Shown here: in pieces, positions 1 to 8,752 of the stretch
Numbering within the stretch: position 1 is the first letter of the stretch
Layout of the letters: each line of letters starts with the position of its first letter
Program-made: the position numbers and the translations under genes
Notes under the pieces: model-generated
What the model was told of the DNA's origin: nothing
Seen by the model: only the letters and a program-made list of their open reading frames with translations
The model's database searches: none
Source: Candidatus Neomarinimicrobiota bacterium
GTDB lineage: Bacteria; Fidelibacterota; Marinisomatia; Marinisomatales; S15-B10
Direction: 5' to 3'
Length of the DNA: 64,000 nt
Assembly: GCA_012964825.1 (NCBI GenBank)
Contig: DTTI01000084.1
Span: forward strand, 109,963-173,962

Positions 1-1
1 G

Positions 2-820
2 CGACACGATCTCAGCTTAGTTAAAACTATCCTTTCCACCGGTTCGCCACTGGTGGAGGAGAGTTTTGATTATGTTTACAATAGTGTGAAAGAAGACGTT
101 CTGCTTGCCTCTATCTCCGGCGGAACAGATATTATATCGTGTTTTGCAGGAGGCAACCCTACGTTGCCAGTCTACAGGGGTGAGCTTCAGTGCCGCGGGC
201 TTGCCATGAAAGTTGAATCTTTTGACGGGACTGGTAAGTCACTTATTAATGAAAAAGGGGAGCTGGTTTGCACGCGGGCATTCCCCTCCATGCCTGTCAC
301 TTTCTGGAACGACCCGGATGGTTCAAAATATCGCAATGCCTATTTAGTTGATTTTCCCGGTGTTTGGGCTCACGGTGACTACATTTCAATCAATGAGCAT
401 GGCGGTGTGAAAATATTCGGCCGCAGTGATGCAACACTGAATCCCGCCGGTGTCCGCATCGGCACCGCAGAGATCTACCGTGTTGTGGAGGCCTTTCCTG
501 AAATAGAGGATTCCCTTGCAATAGGCCAACAGTGGGAGGGTGACGAGCGGGTCATCCTTTTCCTCAAAATGAGTGAAGGAGAAGAAGCCAGTGCTGATCT
601 GGAGAGCAGATTAAAGGAGGCCATTCGTTCCGGTTGTTCACCTCGACACGTGCCGGCAAAAATGCTTGTCGTACCTGACATCCCTTATACTATCAACGGG
701 AAAAAGGTGGAAATTGCTGTTAAGAAGATTATTCATGGTGATGAGGTACTAAACCGGGATGCACTGGCCAACCCTGAATCACTTTCATTTTATAATAATT
801 TAGAGGCGTTGAGGAACTAG
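2..820 (+). CDS. Acetoacetyl-CoA synthetase, C-terminal part (5' end outside window)
   Basis: C-terminal ~272 residues of an ANL-superfamily adenylate-forming ligase. The frame is open from base 2 and reads DLSLVKTILSTGSPL before the GTG at 53, so the GTG is internal and the gene starts upstream of the window. Visible motifs are GDYISINEHGG and FGRSDATLNPAGVRIGTAEI (the hinge region of the family) and the C-terminal TINGKKVEIAVKK with the catalytic lysine. The STGSPL segment and this C-terminus are typical of acetoacetyl-CoA synthetase (acetoacetate + ATP + CoA to acetoacetyl-CoA). Full-length members are about 650 residues. It abuts the next gene (TAG then ATG). Another short-chain acyl-CoA ligase is the alternative. 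Confidence 0.85.
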   Translation, partial: RHDLSLVKTILSTGSPLVEESFDYVYNSVKEDVLLASISGGTDIISCFAGGNPTLPVYRGELQCRGLAMKVESFDGTGKSLINEKGELVCTRAFPSMPVTFWNDPDGSKYRNAYLVDFPGVWAHGDYISINEHGGVKIFGRSDATLNPAGVRIGTAEIYRVVEAFPEIEDSLAIGQQWEGDERVILFLKMSEGEEASADLESRLKEAIRSGCSPRHVPAKMLVVPDIPYTINGKKVEIAVKKIIHGDEVLNRDALANPESLSFYNNLEALRN

Positions 821-1306
821 ATGGACACCTTCAGTCACGCATTCTGGGGTAGAGGACTTTTTGGTTATCGCGGGCATCCGTGGTTTGCCCTTTTCTTTGG
901 TGCCGCGCCTGATCTCTTCTCGTTTGGAATTCTTTTTCTTGTTCGCCTGGCCACCCTCCAATTTCGGATGGGACCGCCGCCGATGGAGACAATACCGTGG
1001 TGGGTGTTCATCAATTATGATATCTCACACAGTTTTGTGAGTGCGTTTGTGGCTATCGGAATTGTCAGTCGATTCCGGAAAGATCTAGCTTTCGCCATGC
1101 TTGGGTGGCCTTTCCATATTCTGCTGGATTTCCCGTTCCACACACGGGCGTTCTTCCCTTCAAAGATATTCTGGCCTCTGTCGGATTTTACTGTAGATGG
1201 TATCAGCTGGGGGCAGCCTATAGTGTGGTTCCCGAACTTGGCTGGATTGATCATTCTATTTGTTTATAGGCGGTGGTTCTGGCCTGCAAGGAGACGATTT
1301 GAATAA
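821..1306 (+). CDS. Small integral membrane protein, YdjM-like/DUF457-type
   Basis: 161 residues starting directly after the stop of the upstream ligase. It opens with MDTFSHAFWG and has AAPDLFSFG, YDISHS and HILLDFPFHTR, a pattern of His/Asp residues beside hydrophobic helices seen in the LexA-regulated membrane hydrolase-like family (YdjM/DUF457). Three to four membrane segments are likely, at about 20-45, 65-85, 88-105 and 135-155. No substrate can be inferred. Position in the acyl-CoA cluster suggests cotranscription only. Confidence 0.6.
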   Translation: MDTFSHAFWGRGLFGYRGHPWFALFFGAAPDLFSFGILFLVRLATLQFRMGPPPMETIPWWVFINYDISHSFVSAFVAIGIVSRFRKDLAFAMLGWPFHILLDFPFHTRAFFPSKIFWPLSDFTVDGISWGQPIVWFPNLAGLIILFVYRRWFWPARRRFE

Positions 1307-1371
1307 GAGGTGTTTCTAGGGCAGTTGCAGTAAATTCATCAATAAGCAATTTCTGAGAACAGCAGTTAGTA

Positions 1372-1824
1372 ATGAATCAATCCCTTGTTGGAAAAATCTA
1401 CCCTGCCATGGAATATGAAGTGGGTAGGGAGAAGATTTTTGAATATGCCCGTGCCACACTCTCTACCAACCCCTATTGCACAGACCCGGATTTTTCGTCA
1501 AAGTCCCGCTATAAAACAGTAGTAGCTCCCCCAACCTTTGTGGCTACCTACAGCCATCAGGCCATGCGGTATGTTTTCGAGGACAAAGAGCTTGCCATGG
1601 ATATACCAAGAATTGTTCACGGTGAACAGTCATATGAGTTTGGTAAAGTGGTGAGATCAGGAGACAAAATATCGACTACGGTAAAGATTGTTGATATTTT
1701 TAGAAAAGAGAATAGGGAAGGACTTCAAAATGAGTTTCTCATTATAGAGACGGAATCGGTTAATCAAAAAGATGAGTTGGTGTGCAAAGGCAGGTGGACT
1801 CTAGTGGAGAGAGCCCATGAGTGA
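1372..1824 (+). CDS. MaoC/FAS1-like dehydratase, N-terminal hotdog subunit (HadA/HadC-like)
   Basis: 150 residues. It begins LVGKIYPAMEYEVGREKIFEYA, the usual opening of the FAS1-type dehydratase domain (mycobacterial HadA/HadC, 3-hydroxyacyl-ACP dehydratase non-catalytic subunit), and has VVAPPTFVATYSHQAM and VHGEQSYEFGKVVRSGD. Such proteins form heterodimers with a catalytic MaoC partner, and the next gene, overlapping by 8 bp, is exactly that. Together they probably hydrate or dehydrate a 2-enoyl/3-hydroxyacyl thioester. The acyl carrier (CoA or ACP) cannot be told; nearby CoA ligases favour CoA. Confidence 0.75.
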   Translation: MNQSLVGKIYPAMEYEVGREKIFEYARATLSTNPYCTDPDFSSKSRYKTVVAPPTFVATYSHQAMRYVFEDKELAMDIPRIVHGEQSYEFGKVVRSGDKISTTVKIVDIFRKENREGLQNEFLIIETESVNQKDELVCKGRWTLVERAHE

Positions 1825-2158
1825 CCGTATAAAAATTGATAAATTCCTACCTTACTATTATTCAGGGGCCAGTGGTGATTTTAACCTTATTCATATCGAT
1901 CCCGATTTTGCTCGAGCAGCTGGTCTTGAAGGAATTATCCTTCAAGGACTCTGCACTATGGGTATTGCTGCAAATCGTCTTATTGGGGATGAGGACCCTG
2001 GACGATTGAAATCCATTAACGTCCGATTCGCATCTCCGGTCTTTCCTGAAGATGAACTGGAGATGGAGACGGAAACGAGAGATGATCATGTACGTTTTAT
2101 AGTGCGGAAGGATTCAGGAGAAGAAGTCATCTCCAAAGGCAAAGCTGTTTATCGATGA
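1817..2158 (+). CDS. MaoC-type enoyl-CoA hydratase, catalytic hotdog subunit (HadB-like)
   Basis: 113 residues, overlapping the preceding dehydratase subunit by 8 bp and the permease gene by 4 bp. It carries the hydratase-2 motif YYSGASGDFNLIHIDPDFA, with the catalytic Asp (GDFN) and His (IHID), followed by ILQGLCTMGIAA. This matches short MaoC/HadB catalytic subunits that pair with a HadA/C-like partner. The two-subunit enzyme would act on the product of the local acyl-CoA ligase or in a beta-oxidation-like route; the substrate is unknown. Confidence 0.8.
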   Translation: MSDRIKIDKFLPYYYSGASGDFNLIHIDPDFARAAGLEGIILQGLCTMGIAANRLIGDEDPGRLKSINVRFASPVFPEDELEMETETRDDHVRFIVRKDSGEEVISKGKAVYR

Positions 2159-3081
2159 GTGAAGCCTTTGGGGGCCTGACTCAGGAGGTTGTTAGTGGTG
2201 TCGCCCTCGGTTGTATTTATGCCCTCATCGCTCTCGGATTCACCTTAATCTTTAAAGCCACGGAAGTTGTCAATTTCGCCCAAGGGGAGTTGATGATGGT
2301 GGGTGCGTACGTCAATTTTTTCTTCGTCTCCACACTGCTAGAGATTCCTGTTTTGAACGGAGCCTGGGTGTTTCTCCTAGCATTGGTTGGAGCCATTGCT
2401 TTTGCCTTTCTCTTCGGAACGTTCCTTGACCTTATTATAAACCGGCCTTTGAAGGATGAACCGGTCTTCTCGGTTATTATGGCGACCATCAGTTTGGCCA
2501 TTATACTCAGAGCAGTCATGGCGATCATTGCCGGACCTATCACACGAATTCCACCATCCCCGTTCGGCAGCAGTGTTGTGACTGTTGGGAATGTGGCCAT
2601 TTCAACACTGGACATATTTATTATTCTCAGCGCTGTGATACTTGTCATTGGTTTTTATCTCTTTTTCAATCGCACGAAGTGGGGAATAGCTATGAAGGCG
2701 ACATCTGAAGATTCCATGGCGGCTCATCTTGTGGGAATCCCGGTGAAAAAAGTGTACCGTAATGTATGGATTTTCTCCATGGTGGTGGCAACCATCGGAG
2801 GCGTTCTTTTAGCCCCGCGAACCTTGCTTGACACGAACATGGGTTTCCTTGGGCTTAAGGCATTCCCGGCTGCGGTCTTGGGCGGATTTGGCTCAATTCC
2901 CGGTGCCATTTTGGGAGGAGTAATCATGGGTGTTATTGAGACGTTGAGTATGGGAACGCTCTCTTTCCATTTTCCCTGGGTGAAGGAAATCAACGACGTC
3001 ATCGTCTGGATTGTTCTCATTGCAGTGCTCATGATACGGCCAACAGGAATTCTTGGACGGGAGGAGATTGACCGGGTTTAA
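2155..3081 (+). CDS. livH: Branched-chain amino acid-type ABC transporter permease LivH
   Basis: 308 residues, about eight membrane helices. The start overlaps the hydratase stop (ATGA). It shows the LivH hallmarks GVALGCIYALIALGFTLIFKATEVVNFAQGELMM at residues 15-48 and AFPAAVLGGFGSIPGAILGG near 240-260. First of two inner-membrane permeases of a HAAT-family importer encoded with receptor and ATPases downstream. HAAT importers take up branched-chain amino acids but also many organic acids and aromatics; the adjacent acyl-CoA genes favour a carboxylate substrate (inference). Confidence 0.92.
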   Translation: MSEAFGGLTQEVVSGVALGCIYALIALGFTLIFKATEVVNFAQGELMMVGAYVNFFFVSTLLEIPVLNGAWVFLLALVGAIAFAFLFGTFLDLIINRPLKDEPVFSVIMATISLAIILRAVMAIIAGPITRIPPSPFGSSVVTVGNVAISTLDIFIILSAVILVIGFYLFFNRTKWGIAMKATSEDSMAAHLVGIPVKKVYRNVWIFSMVVATIGGVLLAPRTLLDTNMGFLGLKAFPAAVLGGFGSIPGAILGGVIMGVIETLSMGTLSFHFPWVKEINDVIVWIVLIAVLMIRPTGILGREEIDRV

Positions 3082-3098
3082 CTACAGGTAAACAGAGA

Positions 3099-4130
3099 AT
3101 GAAAGGTAGATACGATGATGAGAATTTGAAGTGGGTCGCACCGCTGATCGTTCTTGTCATTCTTGTGCCGTTTCTGGTGCGGGGGATGACTTTCAGCTAC
3201 CGGTATTACTTGTATGTCTTGAACATTGCGGGAATCTATACCGTTCTCACGGTGGGACTGGATATTCTGAGCGGGTATACAGGACTTATATCGCTGGGAC
3301 ACGCCGGATTTCTGGCTATCGGGGCGTACACATCGGCGATTCTCGTAGATCAGGCGGGCGTCCCATTTGGTCTGTCTTTGATCATAACACCTCTGGTTAC
3401 TGGGCTGTTCGGGCTAATGGTTGGTTTCCCCGCGCTGAGAATCTCTGGGATGTATCTCGGACTGACCACCATGGGATTCGGTTTCATTGCCCGCCGTCTG
3501 ATTATCGCCCTCAGGGCGTGGACTGAAGGCTCGGCGGGCTTGGAGGTGTCAAAGCCTGTACTGTTCGGGTTTACATTTGCGAACGACTGGGACAATTATT
3601 TCCTCATTTATGCTTTTGTAATCCTAGTGATTGTTCTTTCCAGGAGAGTGGTGCAATCAAAAGTAGGCCGAGCCCTCATGGCCATCCGGGACTCGGAACG
3701 GGCTGCTGAAGCTGCTGGTGTGGATCTTACGCGATATAAGCTGTTCGCTTTCTTCATATCTGCGGTTTTGGCAGGTCTTGCGGGGGTGCTGTTTGCACAT
3801 ACCATGCGCTTTATCAGTACAGATCATTTCGATATCTTATTGTCTATCTATTTTGTTATCATGGGGCTTGTTGGAGGGCTCGGTTCTATATATGGTGCTG
3901 TCTTGGGTACGGTATTTATTGTATTACTTGATTTTCTTTTTATTCCTTTGTTTAAAGATTGGCTTGCATTGTTCTTTTCTATCGAGGTAGCGGACATTCA
4001 GTCCCTAATATTCGGGCTTATAATGTTCCTCTTTATTATATTCCAACCGATGGGCTTATACGGCATGTGGCTTAAGTTGAGGATTTACTGGAAACTGTTT
4101 CCTTTCAACCCAAGGAAGAAGTTCACTTAA
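3099..4130 (+). CDS. livM: Branched-chain amino acid-type ABC transporter permease LivM
   Basis: 343 residues, 17 bp after livH. LivM signatures include LDILSGYTGLISLGHAGFLA (about 60-80), RDSERAAEAAGVDLTRYK (about 199-216, cytoplasmic EAA-like loop contacting the ATPases) and VMGLVGGLGSIYGAVLG. About ten membrane segments. It forms the translocation pore with LivH. The next gene, the receptor, starts 17 bp on after an AGGAGG-like ribosome site. Confidence 0.92.
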   Translation: MKGRYDDENLKWVAPLIVLVILVPFLVRGMTFSYRYYLYVLNIAGIYTVLTVGLDILSGYTGLISLGHAGFLAIGAYTSAILVDQAGVPFGLSLIITPLVTGLFGLMVGFPALRISGMYLGLTTMGFGFIARRLIIALRAWTEGSAGLEVSKPVLFGFTFANDWDNYFLIYAFVILVIVLSRRVVQSKVGRALMAIRDSERAAEAAGVDLTRYKLFAFFISAVLAGLAGVLFAHTMRFISTDHFDILLSIYFVIMGLVGGLGSIYGAVLGTVFIVLLDFLFIPLFKDWLALFFSIEVADIQSLIFGLIMFLFIIFQPMGLYGMWLKLRIYWKLFPFNPRKKFT

Positions 4131-4147
4131 CTGAAGGAGGACTCATT

Positions 4148-5320
4148 ATGACACGACTCACTCAATTATCGCTGACATTTTTGCTTTCCATTTTTATGGC
4201 TTGTGCTGGCCGTGAGCCAACACCGGGCGTCACCGATTCGGAGATTTTGATCGGCAATATTCAAGACCTGAGTGGCCCTATGAAGGAATTAGGTATGATG
4301 CTTCCACACGGCTCAAATCTCTATTTTAGTTACATCAACGAAAAAGGAGGCGTGCACGGAAGGAACATCAAAATGGTCATAGAAGACCATCAATACAATC
4401 CTCAGAAATCAGTAGCAGCGGCCAAGAAACTTATTGATGTGGATCAGGTTTTTTGCCTTTACCAAGTGATCGGAACTTCTCCATGTGAGGCGCTCCGGCC
4501 ACTATTGGAGGAGAATGGTGTTCCTCTTATTGCACCGGCCACACAGTCTGGGACGATGTCCGACCGGTCTAGAACAGGGTGGAAATACATTTTTCATACC
4601 GATACAGGTTATGACAAACAAGCGAACATTCTCGTGGACTATGCTTACGAACAAAACGCCGATGCTAAAGTGGGTGTGATCTATCAGGACGACGATTATG
4701 GTGCAAACGTGTTGAAGGGAGTCGCTGAAGCTGAGCAACGACACGGCGTCACGGTTCAGAAGGAGGCCTATCAGAGAGGAGCCACAGATTTTGCCGGGCA
4801 GGTGATGAACCTGATGAAAGGTGAAGCAACACATGTCATAATTGGCGGAATCGTACGAGAGCCTATTATTGTAATGAAGACTGCTGCTGCCATGAACTAT
4901 GCACCTCAGTTCCTCGGCATCAGCCCAACCATGGATCATCGCGTGGTTCTTGGCGCCGGCGAAGCAGGAGAAGGATTCATTGCGGCGAACTTCGCTGAAC
5001 TCTATAACTCTGATACGGAAGGTGCCAAACTCTATCGGGAGCTGTTTAAGAAGTCTGGTACCGATGAGAAAGTGATGGGGATGTATAACTTCTACGGCTT
5101 CATGACAGCCATGGTTCTTGTGGAAGGATTGGAGCGTGCCGGTAAACGGCTGACACGGGAAAAGCTTATCACAGCCATGGAAGGGATAAAGAACTGGGAT
5201 GGCATGGGTGTTTTCCCCGGCCTTTCTTATGGTCCAAATGACCGTGCCGGCACAGAAGCGGTTGCCCTCGTTGCAATCAAAGATGGGAAACAACAGATCA
5301 TCTCGGACTGGATCAAATAA
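4148..5320 (+). CDS. ABC transporter substrate-binding lipoprotein (LivJ/LivK family)
   Basis: 390 residues. Lipoprotein signal MTRLTQLSLTFLLSIFMAC with Cys19 as lipidation site. The mature protein starts PGVTDSEILIGNIQDLSGPM and has the periplasmic-binding-protein type I fold features of the family (INEKGGVHGRNIKMVIEDHQ, DYGANVLKG). It is preceded by a strong AAGGAGG Shine-Dalgarno sequence. It is the receptor for the Liv-type importer encoded by its neighbours. A ligand cannot be read from the sequence. Confidence 0.9.
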   Translation: MTRLTQLSLTFLLSIFMACAGREPTPGVTDSEILIGNIQDLSGPMKELGMMLPHGSNLYFSYINEKGGVHGRNIKMVIEDHQYNPQKSVAAAKKLIDVDQVFCLYQVIGTSPCEALRPLLEENGVPLIAPATQSGTMSDRSRTGWKYIFHTDTGYDKQANILVDYAYEQNADAKVGVIYQDDDYGANVLKGVAEAEQRHGVTVQKEAYQRGATDFAGQVMNLMKGEATHVIIGGIVREPIIVMKTAAAMNYAPQFLGISPTMDHRVVLGAGEAGEGFIAANFAELYNSDTEGAKLYRELFKKSGTDEKVMGMYNFYGFMTAMVLVEGLERAGKRLTREKLITAMEGIKNWDGMGVFPGLSYGPNDRAGTEAVALVAIKDGKQQIISDWIK

Positions 5321-5336
5321 CAGTTTGAGCAGATAT

Positions 5337-5361
5337 GGAGAAGTGGGGGGAGGCACTCTCC
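5337..5361 (+). promoter_or_regulatory. Intercistronic hairpin between receptor and ATPase genes
   Basis: The stem GGAGA/TCTCC plus GTG/CAC, with one bulged A and an 8-nt purine loop, lies 17 bp past the receptor stop. No T-tract follows, so it is not a classical terminator. Hairpins after periplasmic receptor genes commonly protect upstream mRNA and give the receptor higher expression than the ATPases; that role is inferred. Confidence 0.4.
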
Positions 5362-5434
5362 ATTGCTCCAGGTTTCGTTTGTTCCTTTCTAATCCAACCT
5401 CAATGGTTCAGTAAAACGAGACACTTTTTGCTTG

Positions 5435-6196
5435 ATGTCTGATCTGCAAATCGAAGATCTTCATGTTCATTTTTCCGGTGTAGTAGCTCTGAACGGAGTC
5501 TCCATGGATGTCCGCGAGGGTGAAATCTTTTCTCTTGTGGGGCCGAACGGCTCAGGGAAGACGACACTTTTTAATTGTATTAACGGTTTCGTCACACCTC
5601 GCTGTGGCGGAATCCGCTTTGGCGATGTTGACCTCCTCTCTCAACCTTCTCACAGAATTATCGATGCCGGTATTTCTCGTACATTTCAGAATCTTCAAAA
5701 TGTACCGTACATGACAGTTCTGGATAACGTTCTCCTTGGTAATCACAGCAGAATCGGAAACCCTGACACGATAAAGCGATGGTTCTCGCGGCAGCAACGT
5801 GAAAAGGAAGAGCGAGTGGCTCTGGAGATGCTTGCTTTCCTCGGTCTCGCAAATTATGAGCAGAAGTACCTTTCCGGTCAGCCATATGGGATACAGAAAT
5901 TGGTTGAAATTGCTCGAGCACTGGTCTCCCACCCAGATCTGATACTCATTGATGAGCCCGCCGCTGGAATGAACGATCAGGAGACCATGGAGATTGCCAA
6001 GATTGTTACTGAGATCCGTAATGATCTCGGGATCACAGTACTGGTGGTAGAGCACGACATGAGCTTGGTTATGAGGATCTCTGACCGGGTCTGTGTCCTC
6101 GACTCCGGCAATATCATTGCGGTGGGCGCTCCCGATGAAGTTAAAGAACATCCAGATGTGATCTCGGCGTTTCTCGGGGAGGGTGCCGTTGCTTAA
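5435..6196 (+). CDS. livG: ABC transporter ATP-binding protein LivG
   Basis: 253 residues from the ATG at 5435; a TTG directly in front is less likely. Walker A is GPNGSGKTT (about 35-43) and Walker B is LILIDEPAAG. The C-loop is the LivG variant LSGQPYGIQKLVEIARAL rather than LSGGQ, and the H-loop is VVEHDMSLV. It also has FNCINGFVTPRCGGIRFG and the family's ISRTFQNLQ. The 113-bp gap to the receptor holds a hairpin. It overlaps livF by 14 bp. Confidence 0.92.
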   Translation: MSDLQIEDLHVHFSGVVALNGVSMDVREGEIFSLVGPNGSGKTTLFNCINGFVTPRCGGIRFGDVDLLSQPSHRIIDAGISRTFQNLQNVPYMTVLDNVLLGNHSRIGNPDTIKRWFSRQQREKEERVALEMLAFLGLANYEQKYLSGQPYGIQKLVEIARALVSHPDLILIDEPAAGMNDQETMEIAKIVTEIRNDLGITVLVVEHDMSLVMRISDRVCVLDSGNIIAVGAPDEVKEHPDVISAFLGEGAVA

Positions 6197-6935
6197 GTTG
6201 ATCGGCATAGAAACTTTCTACGGGAAGATCAAGGCGCTGCACGGCGTATCGCTTGAAGTTGAGGAAGGGATGCTGGTCTGCATCTTAGGAGCGAACGGTG
6301 CGGGCAAAACAACTATCTTGAAGACCATCAGCGGGATTGTGAAACCAGAAATGGGAACGATACATTTTGATGGACAGCGAATCGACGGGATGGACCCAGA
6401 AGAAATTATCAAACTGGGTATCTCCCTTGTACCTGAAAACAGACGCATTTTTCCGGGATTAACGGTGTATGAAAATTTGTTGATGGGTGGGTTTCTGATA
6501 AAGGATAAAGGTCTTTTTGAAAAACGCTTGGAAAAGGTTACAGATCATTTCCCGGTGTTGTTAAAACGTGAAAGCCAGCAGGCGGGGACGTTGAGTGGTG
6601 GGGAACAACAAATGCTGGCTCTAGCAAGAGCATTAATGCTGGAACCGAAATTATTGTTGTTAGATGAACCATCTTTAGGTTTATCGCCAAAACTCGTCCA
6701 GGACATTTTTGCCATAGTTAAAGACTTGCATCAATCGGGTGTAACCATGCTTCTCGTGGAACAAAATGTGAATCATGCTCTAAAGATCTCGGATTATGGG
6801 TATGTCCTTACTTCTGGAAAGATCTTTTTGAGCGGTACGTATGATGAATTGTATGAAGAAGAAAAAGTACGAGAAATGTATTTAGGTGAAGGGAAATATA
6901 CCCGTCGAGCCAGATTATGGAGTGGTGACAGATGA
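6183..6935 (+). CDS. livF: ABC transporter ATP-binding protein LivF
   Basis: 250 residues starting with a GTG inside the 3' end of livG. Walker A is GANGAGKTT, the signature is LSGGEQQMLALARALM, Walker B is LLLLDEPSLGLSP, and the H-loop is LVEQNV. The LVPENRRIFPGLTVYENL segment is diagnostic for LivF. It is the second ATPase of the Liv-type importer and overlaps the acyl-CoA synthetase by 4 bp (ATGA), coupling import to CoA activation. Confidence 0.92.
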   Translation: MPLLKLIGIETFYGKIKALHGVSLEVEEGMLVCILGANGAGKTTILKTISGIVKPEMGTIHFDGQRIDGMDPEEIIKLGISLVPENRRIFPGLTVYENLLMGGFLIKDKGLFEKRLEKVTDHFPVLLKRESQQAGTLSGGEQQMLALARALMLEPKLLLLDEPSLGLSPKLVQDIFAIVKDLHQSGVTMLLVEQNVNHALKISDYGYVLTSGKIFLSGTYDELYEEEKVREMYLGEGKYTRRARLWSGDR

Positions 6936-8752
6936 ATATTGATTTAAACAAGTATAATACCATTCCGAAATTATTCTGGCGTCAAGTGCGCAAGTTCCCT
7001 GATAAAACGACAATCTGGCGAAAACAGGGAGGTTCGTGGAAATCTGAAACTTGGAAACAGTACGGAACATTTTCGGAAGAGGTTGGTAATGCGCTGTTGG
7101 CTTCTGGTGTTCAAACAGGGGAAAAAATTTCCATCCTGAGTCAAACCCGGCCGGAATGGGTCATGTGCGATATGGGAATTATCTGTGTTGGATGTGTGAC
7201 TGCCCCGATTTACCATTCCAATACCAATGAACAGGTATTCTATATGGCTGATCAGAGTGACAGTGTTCTTGCCTTTGTAGAGGATCAGGAGCAATTGGAT
7301 AAAATGCTGGCCATTTGGGACCGTCTTCCCAAAATCGAGAAAATTGTCGTCTTCGACCGATACCACCCATCGGATATGCCTAATGTGTGTTCCTTAGACC
7401 AATTCTTGGAACTCGGACGTGAATATGGGAAAAAACATCCTGATCAATTTGAAGAATTGATTGAGAGCTGCCAACCGGATGATATAATAAGTCTTACCTA
7501 TACTTCCGGTACAACTGGAAACCCAAAAGCGGCGATGTTTACTAGTAGAAATATCATTGCCAGCTCACGGTATTTACCTGAGGCGACGAAAATTAGTGCT
7601 GAAGATCTTTATGTGTGCTATCTGCCCCTAGCCCACGTTGCGGAACGGTTAATCGGCCATTTTCTAAGATTTCTTGTGGGGAACGCAGCCGTGTTTGCCG
7701 AAAGTATTGAAGATATGCCCAGCAATATCCGACAAACCGGCCCAACGGTCGTTTTTGGTACACCTAGGGTTTGGGAGAAATTTTATGCCAGAATATTTAC
7801 TGGGATTGATGATGCTACCTGGTTTCAGCAAAAGATATATCATTGGGCAATTCATGTGGGTAAAGCCAATTGTGATGTTAGGGAAGCCGGGAAAACTCCT
7901 GGTTTTTGGCTGAAGATAAAATCGATAGTGGCCAGATTCCTTGTTCTGGACAAGATTAAGGAGATCTTTGGGGGTAAAATTCGATATATGCTTACAGGGG
8001 CAGCACCGATTTCAGAGCAAATTCTTTATTTTTTCAATTGGGTCGGAATACAGGTATTCGAAGGGTATGGTATGACCGAAACTTCTGGTATCATCTCAAT
8101 ACAAACAGAAGGTGAAGTGAAAATTGGTTCGGTTGGACGTGCTATCCCCGGCACAGAATTAAAAATCACCGAGGATGGTGAAATATGTGTCCGCGGGGAG
8201 CAAAATATAAGTGGTTATTACAAAGATGAGGAAGCCTCCAATGAATTGTTGAAACCTGATGGTGAAGGCGGATACTGGCTCCATACTGGCGATGTGGGAC
8301 ATCTTGACGAAGACGGATTTCTATTCATTACGGACAGGATGAAAGACATTCTCATCACCTCCGGCGGCAAGAACGTAGCGCCGCAGAACATCGAGAACTT
8401 ATTAAAAACAAGCCCCTACGTGAGCCAGGCCATGGTTTATGGGGACAGGAAACCGTACCTCACTGCGCTGATCACATTGGATGAAGATGAAATAAACAAG
8501 TTTGGACGGGACAGAAAAATCCTATATCAAGATCTGGGTGACCTGTCAAGAAAACCGGAAGTCTTGGATTTAATGAGGAGCGAAGTGCATAAAATGAACA
8601 GTGAATTAGCTTCTTATGAAACGATCAAAAGGTTTCGCATTCTTGAGGAGGATTTTGATCAGGATAAAGATGAAATTACTCCTACATTCAAAATTCGACG
8701 GAAGGTTATAATTAAACATTATAATAACTTGATCGATGAAATGTATGCTTAG
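6932..8752 (+). CDS. Long-chain-type acyl-CoA synthetase (AMP-binding)
   Basis: 606 residues, the length of the FadD15/Faa-like subgroup. Order of motifs: P-loop SLTYTSGTTGNPKAAMF (about 188-204), GYGMTETSGI (about 380), HTGDVGHLDEDGFLFITDR (about 452-470) and DILITSGGKNVAPQNIE with the C-terminal hinge. It converts a free carboxylic acid, ATP and CoA to acyl-CoA and AMP. Its start overlaps livF, so the acid may be what the importer brings in. LivFGHM genes joined to this ligase type are known in bacteria using aromatic or fatty acids; chain length is not decidable here. Confidence 0.88.
   Translation: MNIDLNKYNTIPKLFWRQVRKFPDKTTIWRKQGGSWKSETWKQYGTFSEEVGNALLASGVQTGEKISILSQTRPEWVMCDMGIICVGCVTAPIYHSNTNEQVFYMADQSDSVLAFVEDQEQLDKMLAIWDRLPKIEKIVVFDRYHPSDMPNVCSLDQFLELGREYGKKHPDQFEELIESCQPDDIISLTYTSGTTGNPKAAMFTSRNIIASSRYLPEATKISAEDLYVCYLPLAHVAERLIGHFLRFLVGNAAVFAESIEDMPSNIRQTGPTVVFGTPRVWEKFYARIFTGIDDATWFQQKIYHWAIHVGKANCDVREAGKTPGFWLKIKSIVARFLVLDKIKEIFGGKIRYMLTGAAPISEQILYFFNWVGIQVFEGYGMTETSGIISIQTEGEVKIGSVGRAIPGTELKITEDGEICVRGEQNISGYYKDEEASNELLKPDGEGGYWLHTGDVGHLDEDGFLFITDRMKDILITSGGKNVAPQNIENLLKTSPYVSQAMVYGDRKPYLTALITLDEDEINKFGRDRKILYQDLGDLSRKPEVLDLMRSEVHKMNSELASYETIKRFRILEEDFDQDKDEITPTFKIRRKVIIKHYNNLIDEMYA

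Noticed and set aside
4502..5356. 284-codon open frame antisense to the importer receptor gene
   Set aside because: Runs fully opposite a well-supported gene, has low-complexity composition and no recognisable motif; a shadow frame.
5875..5910. LivG signature LSGQPYGIQK as a defective ABC C-loop
   Set aside because: LivG proteins normally carry a YGxQ variant here instead of LSGGQ, so this is ordinary for the family.
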